This document shows positions 53,456-62,602 of a DNA stretch of 64,000 nucleotides, piece by piece. The position numbers were made by a program, and so were the translations under genes. The DNA is from Paenibacillus sp. UNC451MF (GTDB lineage: Bacteria > Bacillota > Bacilli > Paenibacillales > NBRC-103111). Each line of letters starts with the position of its first letter. Within the stretch, counting starts at the first letter, position 1. Under the pieces are notes generated by a model. That model saw only the letters and a list, made by a program, of their open reading frames with translations. It was not told where the DNA came from and did not search any database. The stretch is taken from assembly GCF_000686845.1 (NCBI RefSeq), contig NZ_JMLS01000003.1, positions 1 to 64,000 on the forward strand, given 5' to 3'.

Positions 53456-55603
53456 ATGCAGTTGAAGAGGATGTTGGCATCCGCACTTATTTGTTGTCTT
53501 ACTGTAGGTTCCGGTATGACAGCAGCTGCGGGCGCAGAAGGGACAGGGCGTTCATTTGCCGACTTGACAGGCCATTGGTCAAAGGCAGAGGTTGAGTATT
53601 TGTCTCAAAAAGGTATTATCGATGGGGTGGAAAAGGACGGGAAGCTCTGGATATTACCGGATAAAACGATTACCCGTGCTGAGTACATCAAAATTTTGGT
53701 TGGCGCTCTGAACAAAAAGAGCGAAGAAACACAAGCAGCTTCCTTCCGGGATGTAAATGCAAGCCATTGGGCGTTCAAGTATGTGGAAACGGCCAAAAAA
53801 GAAGGGCTGGTTGATGGTTACGAGGATGGCGCATTTAAGCCGGATGCCGAAATCACCCGTGCCGAGCTGGCTACTCTGTTGGTTCGTGCTTATAAATTAA
53901 AAGAGAAGCCGGATCATCAAATCGTATTCGAGGATGTATCTTCAAGTAACTGGGCTTACAATGCCATTAAAACGGCAGCATCGAACCAGTTGGTCGAAGG
54001 TACGGCAGAAAACGGTAAAACATGGTTTAAGCCTGCCGCGGCTGCGACACGTGCAGAGTCCATGACTGTCATCGCAAGATATATGAAGCAGCTAGATGCG
54101 TCTTCAAGCAACACAAATGGAACGGACGAGAAGAAAGATTCTTCAACTCCAGCAGAAACAACTACCCCTGGAACTACTGGTAACTCAGGCTCCGGCTCAA
54201 GCGGAGGAGGATCAAGCTCAGGCTCGAGCTCGAATAACGGTGGCGTTACCATCGCATTAAGCGGGGCGGACTTGATAGCTTCCGTCGGTAAAGGAAAGCC
54301 GATTGCCGGCACTGACGGACAAGGCAATACCGTTGAGCTGACTGGATTGAATTTGATTGGGTTTAGAGGCGGCGCTAACAGCATCAATGTGGAGACTTTG
54401 GCACAAGAAAATGTATTCAAAGCTTCCAATACAGTTGTACCGGGTATTGTTGGACCAGTCATTGAATTTAGTACGAACGGAATTCCGTTCAACAGCGCTA
54501 CGTTGACCTTTAATGTTGGCTCTATTGCCAGCAGTAAAAATCTGGTTGCTGCATATTTTAATGAAACGTCCAACAAATTTGAGTTTTTGAATACGACTAT
54601 TCCAGGCGATGGCACACTAAGCTTCGTGACGAATCATAACAGTAAATACGTTCTGATTGATAAGCTGGCATGGGAGCAGGCGTGGAAGAACAATTTGTCC
54701 GTTACATCCGGCGTGTATAAGCCTTATGTGGACTATGCGTTCATTATCGATAGCTCCGGCAGCATGAGCTGGAACGATCCAAGTGATCTCCGTAAAAAAG
54801 CGGTGACGGATCTAGTATACAATCTCAATTATAATTCAAGTTCGTCTATGGTTAATGAAACCGTAACCGTTCTCGGCAATGTTTACACGAATTCCGTACA
54901 CTCCGAGTCCGATCGTGCGGCTATCATCGATTTTGATAATTGGGCGCAATTGTACTCGACATTCTCTGCTGATGGGGCAACCGTTGCTAGTGCGGTATAT
55001 CAAATCGACAGCTCCGGCGGAACGAACATTTTTTCCGGTTTGCAGTTAGCATACGAGCAATTCGATAAAAATGGGGACCCGAATCATCGATTTGTAGCTG
55101 TTCTGTTGACAGACGGCCAAGATTCCCCAGGAATTAAAGATTGGAATATGATTCAAACGGCTTATGGTAAAGGCGTAATGCTGGTAACGATGGGCTTAAG
55201 CCAGGAAGTTGATAAGCTCTACCTAGAAAAAATGGCGCTTCTTGGAGGAGGACAATACTTCCAGGTACTCACAGCAGAAGAACTGGAAGCTTCCTTCAAA
55301 ACCGTAGTCGAAACGACTCGCCACAACGAATTCGTTGATGCGGATCAAGACGGATTGGACGATTATTATGAAGTAACCGGAATGCTGTTGGAAAATGGCA
55401 TGCTGGTGAAAACAAGCATCGATCCTTTAACCGGTAAAGATACAGATAATGACGGGTTTACAGACGGTGAAGAAATGGGTCAGCCTGAGGATGTAGTCAT
55501 TACAGCTGATATGGTACCTTCTGGTAGTGAACTGGTAGGCAAGACGGTGAAAATGTTTAAAAACGTGAAAAGCTCGCCTACTGATCCTAACGACAAGCCA
55601 TAA
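53456..55603 (+). CDS. S-layer-homology/VWA surface protein
   Basis: A 715-aa surface protein. Signal peptide (about 1-28, ending AAAGA), three SLH modules (about 30-205; FADLTGHWSKAEVEYLSQKG, FRDVNASHWAFKYVETAKKE, FEDVSSSNWAYNAIKTAASN) that bind secondary cell-wall polymer, a Ser/Gly/Thr linker, a beta domain, a VWA domain (about 420-605) with an intact MIDAS (IIDSSGSMSW) and TDGQDSPG, then calcium-loop repeats (DADQDGLDDYY, DTDNDGFTDGEE). It is probably a cell-wall adhesin or scaffold. The ATG at 53456 gives better spacing to AAGGGA than the GTG at 53450. Confidence 0.87.
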   Translation: MQLKRMLASALICCLTVGSGMTAAAGAEGTGRSFADLTGHWSKAEVEYLSQKGIIDGVEKDGKLWILPDKTITRAEYIKILVGALNKKSEETQAASFRDVNASHWAFKYVETAKKEGLVDGYEDGAFKPDAEITRAELATLLVRAYKLKEKPDHQIVFEDVSSSNWAYNAIKTAASNQLVEGTAENGKTWFKPAAAATRAESMTVIARYMKQLDASSSNTNGTDEKKDSSTPAETTTPGTTGNSGSGSSGGGSSSGSSSNNGGVTIALSGADLIASVGKGKPIAGTDGQGNTVELTGLNLIGFRGGANSINVETLAQENVFKASNTVVPGIVGPVIEFSTNGIPFNSATLTFNVGSIASSKNLVAAYFNETSNKFEFLNTTIPGDGTLSFVTNHNSKYVLIDKLAWEQAWKNNLSVTSGVYKPYVDYAFIIDSSGSMSWNDPSDLRKKAVTDLVYNLNYNSSSSMVNETVTVLGNVYTNSVHSESDRAAIIDFDNWAQLYSTFSADGATVASAVYQIDSSGGTNIFSGLQLAYEQFDKNGDPNHRFVAVLLTDGQDSPGIKDWNMIQTAYGKGVMLVTMGLSQEVDKLYLEKMALLGGGQYFQVLTAEELEASFKTVVETTRHNEFVDADQDGLDDYYEVTGMLLENGMLVKTSIDPLTGKDTDNDGFTDGEEMGQPEDVVITADMVPSGSELVGKTVKMFKNVKSSPTDPNDKP

Positions 55604-55635
55604 TTATCTCACATCTATCGAATGTCAGAGGAAAG

Positions 55636-55670
55636 GCACAAACCGAACATTTACGGTTTGTGCTTTTTAT
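55636..55670 (+). terminator. Terminator of the SLH-VWA gene
   Basis: GCACAAACCG (55636-55645) and CGGTTTGTGC (55654-55663) form a perfect 10-bp stem, followed by TTTTTATTT. Confidence 0.8.
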
Positions 55671-55739
55671 TTATTAGAATTTATGTTATATAATTGTTTT
55701 AAAATAAATTATTTATTTATTGAAAGTGAGAAGTCATTA

Positions 55740-56648
55740 ATGAAAATAGCTATTGCAGGTGCTTCCGGCTTTGTAGGCCGACATTTGACAGAGTATTTCC
55801 TCAAAAAAAAATATTCGATTATCCTTATTTCGCGCCAGCGTCAAACATCCAAGCACGTGTTAATTCGGAATGTGACCTGGGCAGAATTGAACAACGATGT
55901 CAAAGTATTGGAGGGCGTCGATGCTATCGTTAACTTGGCGGGAGAGTCCATAAATCAACGTTGGACGAAATCGGCCAAGGAGAGGATTCTGCAGTCACGT
56001 CTGGATACAGTTAACCAGATAGCCAGTGTTGTTTCCCGTATGGAGATTAAGCCGGCTGTTGTGGTAAACGCTTCAGGCATTTCGATATATGGAACTTCAG
56101 AGACCGAATCGTTTGTTGAGCACAGTGAGCCAAATGTGAAGGACTTCCTCTCAGGAGTGGTCGAGCAGTGGGAGCAAGCCATGGATCAAATTCAGGATAC
56201 CCGTCTTGTCAAGCTGCGCCTGGGCATCGTGCTTGGGAATGATGGCGGTGCTTTTCCGAAGATGATGCTTCCGTATAAGCTTGGTGTCGGGGGAAGAATC
56301 GGCAGTGGCAAGCAAGTACTGTCTTGGATTCATATTGAGGATTTGTGCAGACTCATCGAGTTTTGTATTGAGAACGAAGATATAATCGAACAGCTGAATG
56401 CTACAGCTCCTCAGCCTGTTACTAATGATGAGTTCGGACGTACGCTAGCTAAGGTTATGCGGACTTCGCACCGTTTTCCAGTTCCGGCTTTTGTCATGAA
56501 GCTGATGTTTGGGGAACTATCGACCTTACTGTTAGAGGGGCAACGAGTATTTCCTTATCTTGCTGTCGAATACGAGTTTGACTTTAAATACTCAACTCTG
56601 GAACTGGCTTTACAAAATTTAGTTGGGGCCAAACGTCGTTTAAAGTAA
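55740..56648 (+). CDS. TIGR01777-family epimerase/SDR
   Basis: A 302-aa extended short-chain dehydrogenase fold of the TIGR01777 (YfcH) family: AIAGASGFVGRHLTEYFL as the NAD(P) motif, VNLAGESINQRWTKSAKERI, VVNASGISIYG, VKLRLGIVLGNDGGAFPKM and LSWIHIEDLCRLI. The substrate is unknown; members may be nucleotide-sugar epimerases or linked to division in some bacteria. The ATG at 55740 is preferred over the longer frame because it begins right at the Rossmann strand. Confidence 0.87.
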   Translation: MKIAIAGASGFVGRHLTEYFLKKKYSIILISRQRQTSKHVLIRNVTWAELNNDVKVLEGVDAIVNLAGESINQRWTKSAKERILQSRLDTVNQIASVVSRMEIKPAVVVNASGISIYGTSETESFVEHSEPNVKDFLSGVVEQWEQAMDQIQDTRLVKLRLGIVLGNDGGAFPKMMLPYKLGVGGRIGSGKQVLSWIHIEDLCRLIEFCIENEDIIEQLNATAPQPVTNDEFGRTLAKVMRTSHRFPVPAFVMKLMFGELSTLLLEGQRVFPYLAVEYEFDFKYSTLELALQNLVGAKRRLK

Positions 56649-56681
56649 GGGTATGTGGGAAACACGGAAAGAGGTTAAAGT

Positions 56682-56999
56682 ATGATACAATACGGATCGG
56701 TAGATGTAAAAGAATTGAAATTTCATCGTATGAAATCTACAGTGGATTTGCGGGATGAACAATGGATCGATGTCGAGGTACGCTTTGACTTAGGGGAGGG
56801 CAGTGAGCTCCCTCACGATCTAACTGACCTAAGTGCTCTATTAATTTGTTCTTACTCAGGAGGAATTGCCCAGATCATTCCTCAGGATGAGGGACGGGAT
56901 TGCGAATATCAGTTTACAGAATTAGAAAAAGCACAGCTAAAAGACTATTATGAGAATGAAGTTAGACCGATGCTGCTTGCTAAAGCAGGAGTACAATAG
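56682..56999 (+). CDS. Hypothetical protein, 105 aa
   Basis: The family is not recognised. The protein is acidic and soluble, with a beta-rich N-terminus (IDVEVRFDLGEGSEL) and a C-terminal helix (TELEKAQLKDYYENEVRPML). GAAAGAGG precedes the ATG. It lies 33 bases after the epimerase gene and could be in one transcript with it; it converges with topB. Confidence 0.6.
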   Translation: MIQYGSVDVKELKFHRMKSTVDLRDEQWIDVEVRFDLGEGSELPHDLTDLSALLICSYSGGIAQIIPQDEGRDCEYQFTELEKAQLKDYYENEVRPMLLAKAGVQ

Positions 57000-57008
57000 G
57001 ACAAAGAA

Positions 57009-57047
57009 AAGAAGATTGGGCAGCATGCCTCAATCTTCTTTTTGTTT
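57009..57047. terminator. Convergent terminator
   Basis: AAGAAGATTG and CAATCTTCTT arms (57009-57018, 57031-57040) around GGCAGCATGCCT, with flanking A and T runs. The right arm overlaps the topB stop. Confidence 0.7.
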
Positions 57048-59186
57048 TTGCAGGGCAGCCTTTAAGGCATCCCCCAGGCTTGCTCCAAGACTCGCGTTAT
57101 CGCTGAATTGATTGATCAATTTTGATGTGTTGCGTTTTGCCGCTTTACCGGTCATTCGATTATCGTCATTCAGCATTTCAATGACGTTACATTGTCGGCA
57201 TTGGGCATATTTACCCGCTTTACCGGTATGAATCTCCATTTTTTTATGGCACTGCGGACAACGCTTATTGGAGAGCATAGGCTCTGAGGCTCTTTTGTAG
57301 CCGCACTCACGATCAATACAAACGAGCATTTTACCGCGTTTTCCTTTAACCTCCTGAAGCGACTTACCGCACTCGGGACATTTGGAGCTTGTTAGATTAT
57401 GCGGTTTGTATTCGGTGGTGCTATTCTTCACTTCTCGAACCATCGAAACCGTTTGCTCACGGATACCTTGCAGGAATGCTTTCATATTGCCTTTTCCTTT
57501 TGCGATCTGTTCAAGGTCTTGCTCCCACCGAGCCGTTAATTCAGGAGAACGAAGCGCCGGAGCTACAAGCTCGATTAACTGAGCCCCTTTGCCAGTGGGC
57601 TGCAAAGTGTTCATTTTACGTTCGATTGTGTCCGTTTGGAGCAGCTTCTCGATAATGTCCGCCCGAGTTGCAGGTGTTCCGAGATTATGCTTTTCCATAA
57701 CCGATAAGAGGGAAGCTTCTGTGTAACGCGCTGGCGGTTTGGTAGAGTGTTTCTCCTGGCTGCAGCGAGCTTCCTTCAGTACATCCCCGACTTGCATCTG
57801 AGGCAGAGCCTGCTGTTGAGTGTCATGCTCACCCTCATCACTTTCATCCCCATCTCCCGATGAAGCGGCTGCACTTTCTTGTCCATATACCGTCTTCCAA
57901 CCGGCATCTTTGGTAACTCGTCCCTTCGCATGGAAGCTTTCGCCTGCAAGCTCTATCGTTACAGCGGTTTCGTCATAACGGAATATTGGATAGAACAAGG
58001 CAATAAAACGACGCACAATTAAATCGTACAGCCTGCGCTCATCAGCAGACAGCGTATGCAGAAGCGGTGCTTGCTCCGTGGGGATAATGGCATGGTGATC
58101 TGAGACCTTACTATCATCTACAATGCGTTTCGTTATAGGTAGCGGCTTACGAAGCAGCGGCTTCACAAGCGGAGCATACGGCTGGACACTTAGGCTGTCG
58201 AGACGACCTTGGAGTGTGGAAACCATATCCGATGTTAAATGCCGGGAGTCTGTTCTTGGATAGGTGACCAGCTTATGCTGCTCGTACAGCTTTTGCAATA
58301 CATTAGAAGTTTGTTTGGCTGAAAATCCGTACTTTCGATTTGCATCCCTTTGAAGCTCGGTCAAGTCGTAGGCTAGAGGTTGAGGCTCATTTTTCTCAAT
58401 GACCTTCAATTGAGTTACCTTGGCTTTGCCTCCTTGCAATCGACCCAACAGCGCATCGGCTGCGGGTTTATCAAACAGTCGGCCGTCCGGCTGGCTTTTA
58501 CTGCGCCAGATTCCATGGAAACCGCCAAAATTGGCTTTAATCATCCAATAATCCTTGGATTGAAAGCTGCGGATTTCACGTTCTCTTTCCATCATCATGG
58601 ATAGGGTAGGGGTTTGTACGCGACCTGCGGCGAGCTGTGCATTGAATTTGCAAGTGAGTGCACGGGTAACATTAAGCCCAATTAACCAATCCGCCTCAGC
58701 TCGACAAACGGCTGATTGAAAGAGCGGATCATAGTCGCGGCCGGGCCTTAGCTTGGCAAATCCATCTTTAATGGCCTTATCGGTTTGGGAAGATATCCAA
58801 AGACGGTGAAACGGCTTCCGCCAACGGATCAATTCCATTATCCAACGAGCTACGAGCTCTCCTTCGCGTCCCGCATCCGTGGCAATAATGAGCTGCTCCA
58901 AATCTCCACGCTGAGCCAGTTGAGAGATAGCCCGAAACTGCGGTGTAGTTTCTTTGATCAGCTTCAGTTTCATTCTCTCAGGTAGCAGCGGCAAATCTTC
59001 GAGATTCCAGGCTTTATATTTGGCGTCGTAATCCTCTGGCTCCGCTAGCGTGACCAGATGGCCTAGCGCCCATGTGACTACGTGTTTTGGACCCTCCATA
59101 TAATGTTTATGCTTTTGATTGCAGCCGAGTACGCGTGCAATTTCTTTAGCCACACTCGGTTTTTCAGCTAAAACTAATGATTTCAT
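57030..59186 (-). CDS. topB: DNA topoisomerase III
   Basis: A 718-aa type IA topoisomerase. TOPRIM domain at the start (LVLAEKPSVAKEIARVLG, later ATDAGREGELV), catalytic Tyr in LVTYPRTDSRHL, and ATRADIIEKLL of domain III. The C-terminus has two Cys-type zinc modules (CPECGKSLQEVKGKRGKML and CPQCHKKMEIHTGKAGKY). An acidic insert (GDGDESDEGEHD) lies mid-protein. It unlinks replication and recombination intermediates. No accessory or mobile-element genes surround it, so it is probably the chromosomal copy. Confidence 0.93.
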   Translation of the reverse strand: MKSLVLAEKPSVAKEIARVLGCNQKHKHYMEGPKHVVTWALGHLVTLAEPEDYDAKYKAWNLEDLPLLPERMKLKLIKETTPQFRAISQLAQRGDLEQLIIATDAGREGELVARWIMELIRWRKPFHRLWISSQTDKAIKDGFAKLRPGRDYDPLFQSAVCRAEADWLIGLNVTRALTCKFNAQLAAGRVQTPTLSMMMEREREIRSFQSKDYWMIKANFGGFHGIWRSKSQPDGRLFDKPAADALLGRLQGGKAKVTQLKVIEKNEPQPLAYDLTELQRDANRKYGFSAKQTSNVLQKLYEQHKLVTYPRTDSRHLTSDMVSTLQGRLDSLSVQPYAPLVKPLLRKPLPITKRIVDDSKVSDHHAIIPTEQAPLLHTLSADERRLYDLIVRRFIALFYPIFRYDETAVTIELAGESFHAKGRVTKDAGWKTVYGQESAAASSGDGDESDEGEHDTQQQALPQMQVGDVLKEARCSQEKHSTKPPARYTEASLLSVMEKHNLGTPATRADIIEKLLQTDTIERKMNTLQPTGKGAQLIELVAPALRSPELTARWEQDLEQIAKGKGNMKAFLQGIREQTVSMVREVKNSTTEYKPHNLTSSKCPECGKSLQEVKGKRGKMLVCIDRECGYKRASEPMLSNKRCPQCHKKMEIHTGKAGKYAQCRQCNVIEMLNDDNRMTGKAAKRNTSKLINQFSDNASLGASLGDALKAALQKQKED

Positions 59187-59291
59187 AATCTCTCCTTATG
59201 CAGCATTCAATTGTTCTAAATATTATTATTCTATTAACAACATTACTGTAAAAAAAGTCGGATGTCCATTTACACCAGAAGACCGAAGTCA

Positions 59292-60131
59292 TTATTTATT
59301 CCAATATAGCTCCCGATATTCCATAGGAGTCATGCCTTCCTGTTCTAGAAATTTCTTATTGAAGTAGCTGGTGCTAGGGTATCCGGCGTCCAAAGCTATT
59401 TGTCTGACGGTCAGATCGCTCTTTTCGAGGAGCCACTGCTTGCTCATTTGCAAACGGCTTAAAGTAATAAAGGTCATTGGAGTCATCTGGGTCACTTTCT
59501 TAAACAGCTTGCAGAAATAGTAGGTGCTTACACCAGCTTGACGCGCCCAATAATCAAGCTCGAACGGCTTACAGGCCTCTTGTTGGAGCTGTGGGAGCAG
59601 TTGAACGATGCGATCGGTTGTTTCCTGATTTTTATTAGTGCTTAGAGGTACAGCTTGATTCACGAATTCAGCGATGACCGCATACGTCAAAGTAGATAAC
59701 TTGGTAAGCTGAAAAAAGGTATTCTCCTCCGCTTCAACCAATAAATCATGCAGAGCCTGCTCGAGCGGCTTGGGCTGACGGATGGACCAAAGATGAGAGC
59801 GGTGCAGCCCTCTTTCCAATAAATAATCTTTTACTTTGGAGCCGTAAAAATGCACCCAACGCACATCCCAAGGTTCATCGGTGCTGGAGTAGTAGCGCTG
59901 CCGCTGGAGGGGGAAATACAAGAAAGCATCGCCAGACTGCAGCGTATGCTGCTCGTGCTCGGACACTAGATAGCCTTTACCGCTAACAATGAAATGAATG
60001 CTGAAATTGTTTAAAGCACCTTCTTGCCGATCCACCGTATGGGCAGCATCGTTCTGATACCATCCGACCGATTCAGGCAAACAAAAATAGGCATGTTCCG
60101 TTAAGGTAGGAAGAGACCGTTGGCGTCGCAT
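59292..60131 (-). CDS. AraC-family transcriptional regulator
   Basis: A 279-aa regulator with an N-terminal cupin-like sensing domain (SIHFIVSGKGYLVSEHEQHT) and a C-terminal double helix-turn-helix (about 180-278; LDYWARQAGVSTYYFCKLFK and VRQIALDAGYPSTSYFNKKF). TAGGAGA precedes the ATG. It is divergent from a Gfo/Idh oxidoreductase and aldo/keto reductase pair, which it probably controls in response to a sugar. Confidence 0.87.
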   Translation of the reverse strand: MRRQRSLPTLTEHAYFCLPESVGWYQNDAAHTVDRQEGALNNFSIHFIVSGKGYLVSEHEQHTLQSGDAFLYFPLQRQRYYSSTDEPWDVRWVHFYGSKVKDYLLERGLHRSHLWSIRQPKPLEQALHDLLVEAEENTFFQLTKLSTLTYAVIAEFVNQAVPLSTNKNQETTDRIVQLLPQLQQEACKPFELDYWARQAGVSTYYFCKLFKKVTQMTPMTFITLSRLQMSKQWLLEKSDLTVRQIALDAGYPSTSYFNKKFLEQEGMTPMEYRELYWNK

Positions 60132-60268
60132 GAAAACATCTCCTATGAGGACAATATTGTTGTATCGAAGTGCAATAAGATGTTATTTTCATTTTAGTTA
60201 TAGTTCAATATAATGGCAATATAGTATTACATTATTCTTTCATTCATGAGAAGGGGATGGGAAGTACA

Positions 60269-61270
60269 ATGAGTCATAGAAAGCTTCGTTGGGGAGTTCT
60301 CGGCTGTGCCGGAATTGCCAAACGCGCGGTTATACCGGGAATTCAACAATCGGAAACGGGAGTGGTAGCTGCCATTGCCAGCCGGGGAGAAGAGAAAGCC
60401 AAGGAAACGGCTGCCCAACTGAATATACCAACCTATTATGGAAGCTATGAAGCACTCCTTGAAGATGATCAGATTGATGCCGTTTACATTCCGCTCCCTA
60501 ATCACTTACATAAAGAATGGACGATTCGCGCCGCCGAAGCAGGCAAGCATGTGCTGTGCGAGAAACCGGTCGCTCTTAACGCAGAGGAAGCGGAGGAAAT
60601 GAGAGCAGCTTGTTCCAAGGCTGGAGTGAAGCTGGCAGAAGCATTCATGTATCGTCACCATCCCCGTTATGCCATGATCAAAGATATCATGCAGTCGGGT
60701 GAGATCGGAACGATCCGCGGTATCCGAGGTGCGTTTACATTCAACAATGCCAAGGATGCTAACAATGTCCGCTACAAACAATTTATGGGCGGAGGGTCAT
60801 TATATGATGTAGGCGTATATCCTATCAGCGCGGCGCGCTTCTTGTTGGAGCAAGAGCCTCAAGCGGCTACCGTACATGCGTTTTTCTCACCGGAACATGA
60901 TCATGTCGATATGATGGCCTCTGGATTACTTGAATTTGCCGAAGGTGTCGCTTTAACTTTTGATTGCGGCATGTGGGCTGCAGGGCGTAACGTGCTGGAG
61001 GTTCTCGGGACTGAAGGCCGTATTGAGTTGCCTAGTGCATATGTGGTCCGTCAAAATGCGGATGATCATTTCTTTGTAACAGTCAAAGGCGAACGCAGAG
61101 AGGTTACGGTTCCGTATGTAAACCAATATGCTCTGCAAGCTGATGATATTGGACGAAGCATTCTTGAAGGAAAGCCACAGAGATTTGAGCCGTCTGATGC
61201 CGTGCTTAACATGCGTGTGATCGATGCTTGTATGAAATCTGCACAAGAACGCGTTCGCGTAGTCTTGTAA
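60269..61270 (+). CDS. Gfo/Idh/MocA-family oxidoreductase
   Basis: A 333-aa NAD(P)-dependent dehydrogenase: GVLGCAGIAKRAVIPGI as Rossmann motif, VLCEKPVALN with the catalytic Lys, and GGGSLYDVGVYPISAARF in the second domain. It resembles D-xylose or glucose dehydrogenase-like members more than the enzyme at 23216. The ATG at 60269 follows AAGGGG. It is followed 18 bases later by an aldo/keto reductase, suggesting stepwise sugar oxidation or reduction. Confidence 0.86.
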   Translation: MSHRKLRWGVLGCAGIAKRAVIPGIQQSETGVVAAIASRGEEKAKETAAQLNIPTYYGSYEALLEDDQIDAVYIPLPNHLHKEWTIRAAEAGKHVLCEKPVALNAEEAEEMRAACSKAGVKLAEAFMYRHHPRYAMIKDIMQSGEIGTIRGIRGAFTFNNAKDANNVRYKQFMGGGSLYDVGVYPISAARFLLEQEPQAATVHAFFSPEHDHVDMMASGLLEFAEGVALTFDCGMWAAGRNVLEVLGTEGRIELPSAYVVRQNADDHFFVTVKGERREVTVPYVNQYALQADDIGRSILEGKPQRFEPSDAVLNMRVIDACMKSAQERVRVVL

Positions 61271-61288
61271 AATAAGGAGATGAGTTTC

Positions 61289-62230
61289 ATGGAGACGATC
61301 CGTATCGAAGGATTGCAGAAGCCGATATCCAATTTAATTCAGGGTTCAGATTTTTTTACGCATGACGTTTACGATCAAGTATGTAACGTACTAGACAATT
61401 ACTTTTCTATTGGCGGAAATACGATCGATACAGCTCACATTTACTGCGGCGGTCAAAGTGAAGAAACGATAGGCAGATGGATGAAAGAGCGCGGCAATCG
61501 GCAAGATGTAGTGATCCTGACAAAAGGAGCACATCACAATGCGGAGGGTCCGCGAGTGACTCCGGAAGCCATTCAGAGTGATTTGGCCAAAAGCTTAGAG
61601 CGGCTAGGAACCGATTACATCGATCTGTATGGGCTTCATCGAGACGATGAGAACATTCCCGTTAGTGTGATTATTGATGCATTAAACGAACATATTCAAG
61701 CCGGACGAATCCATGCGATCGGGGCTTCCAACTGGTCATATCAAAGACTGCAGGAAGCTAATAATTATGCTGGGGCTAACGGCTTGGCGGGATTCACCTT
61801 CAGCAGTCCTAATCTGAGCTTGGCAAAGCCAAACGAACCTCATTGGAAGGGCTGTGTATCTGCAGATTCGGAAACGTGCAAATGGCATGAAAAAACGCAG
61901 CTGCCGCTTCTGTCATGGTCTTCACAGGCACGAGGGTTCTTTACAGGGCGATTCGCTCCAGATAAGCTTGATAATAAGGAAATCGTCCGTATTTACTATA
62001 GCGATGCGAATTGGGAGCGGTTGCGCAGAGCACAAGAGCTTGCCGCCCAAAAAGGTGTCAGCATGATCCAGATTGCATTGGCTTATGTAATGAACCAGCC
62101 ATTTCCTACAGCAGCATTAATCGGAGCTAGGGATATGACTGAGCTGGCCTCGTGCCGCGATGGTGCCAGAATTCGATTGACTGAAGAAGAGATGAACTGG
62201 TTAGAGCATGTAGATACAGTTGAAGCATAA
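61289..62230 (+). CDS. Aldo/keto reductase
   Basis: A 313-aa TIM-barrel NADPH-dependent reductase. The catalytic tetrad is visible: Asp in GNTIDTAHIY, Tyr in the same segment, Lys in VILTKGAHH and His in YGLHRDDE. The cofactor region near the end is AALIGARDMTELASC. The ATG at 61289 is nine bases from AAGGAG. It is probably in one operon with the preceding oxidoreductase, under the divergent AraC regulator. Confidence 0.88.
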   Translation: METIRIEGLQKPISNLIQGSDFFTHDVYDQVCNVLDNYFSIGGNTIDTAHIYCGGQSEETIGRWMKERGNRQDVVILTKGAHHNAEGPRVTPEAIQSDLAKSLERLGTDYIDLYGLHRDDENIPVSVIIDALNEHIQAGRIHAIGASNWSYQRLQEANNYAGANGLAGFTFSSPNLSLAKPNEPHWKGCVSADSETCKWHEKTQLPLLSWSSQARGFFTGRFAPDKLDNKEIVRIYYSDANWERLRRAQELAAQKGVSMIQIALAYVMNQPFPTAALIGARDMTELASCRDGARIRLTEEEMNWLEHVDTVEA

Positions 62231-62240
62231 AAAGCTGCAA

Positions 62241-62266
62241 AAAAAGCACCCACCCGGGTGCTTTTT
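62241..62266. terminator. Bidirectional terminator
   Basis: AAAAAGCACCC and GGGTGCTTTTT, a perfect 11-bp stem with a four-base loop, between the aldo/keto reductase gene and the convergent 48-aa gene. Confidence 0.8.
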
Positions 62267-62272
62267 CCATTA

Positions 62273-62419
62273 TCAGTTGCCGTTTCGATGCTGCTTTCCT
62301 GGCAATGATTTATCGGGATGTCCGTCTCCTTGATGTTTCCGGTTCTTCTCATCCTTAGTCTGAGTATCATGAACCTTCTCAACCCAGCTCTCGGTATCAC
62401 CGCTTAAATTATCTTTCAT
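62273..62419 (-). CDS. 48-aa hydrophilic peptide
   Basis: A reverse-strand gene with an excellent AAAGGAGGG site before its ATG and a strong terminator just after its stop. The peptide is very polar: MKDNLSGDTESWVEKVHDTQ, then a Lys/His/Asp-rich tail. It has no Cys and only one Trp. The composition is like small spore or stress proteins of Bacillota, but no family is recognised. Confidence 0.65.
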   Translation of the reverse strand: MKDNLSGDTESWVEKVHDTQTKDEKNRKHQGDGHPDKSLPGKQHRNGN

Positions 62420-62602
62420 TGAGTTTATCCCTCCTTTCATCGTTTCGTAGTATGCCCTTGTGTGATGGAATATATAGAAGGGGTTCAGTACGAAGCGTAG
62501 TATCTAGGTGTAGATTCATATCCTTTCGATAACTATGACAAAAAAGGTCTTAGTTATAAGGTATAATGGGGATAATATTCAAATTGGAGGCACAGTGGAC
62601 CA

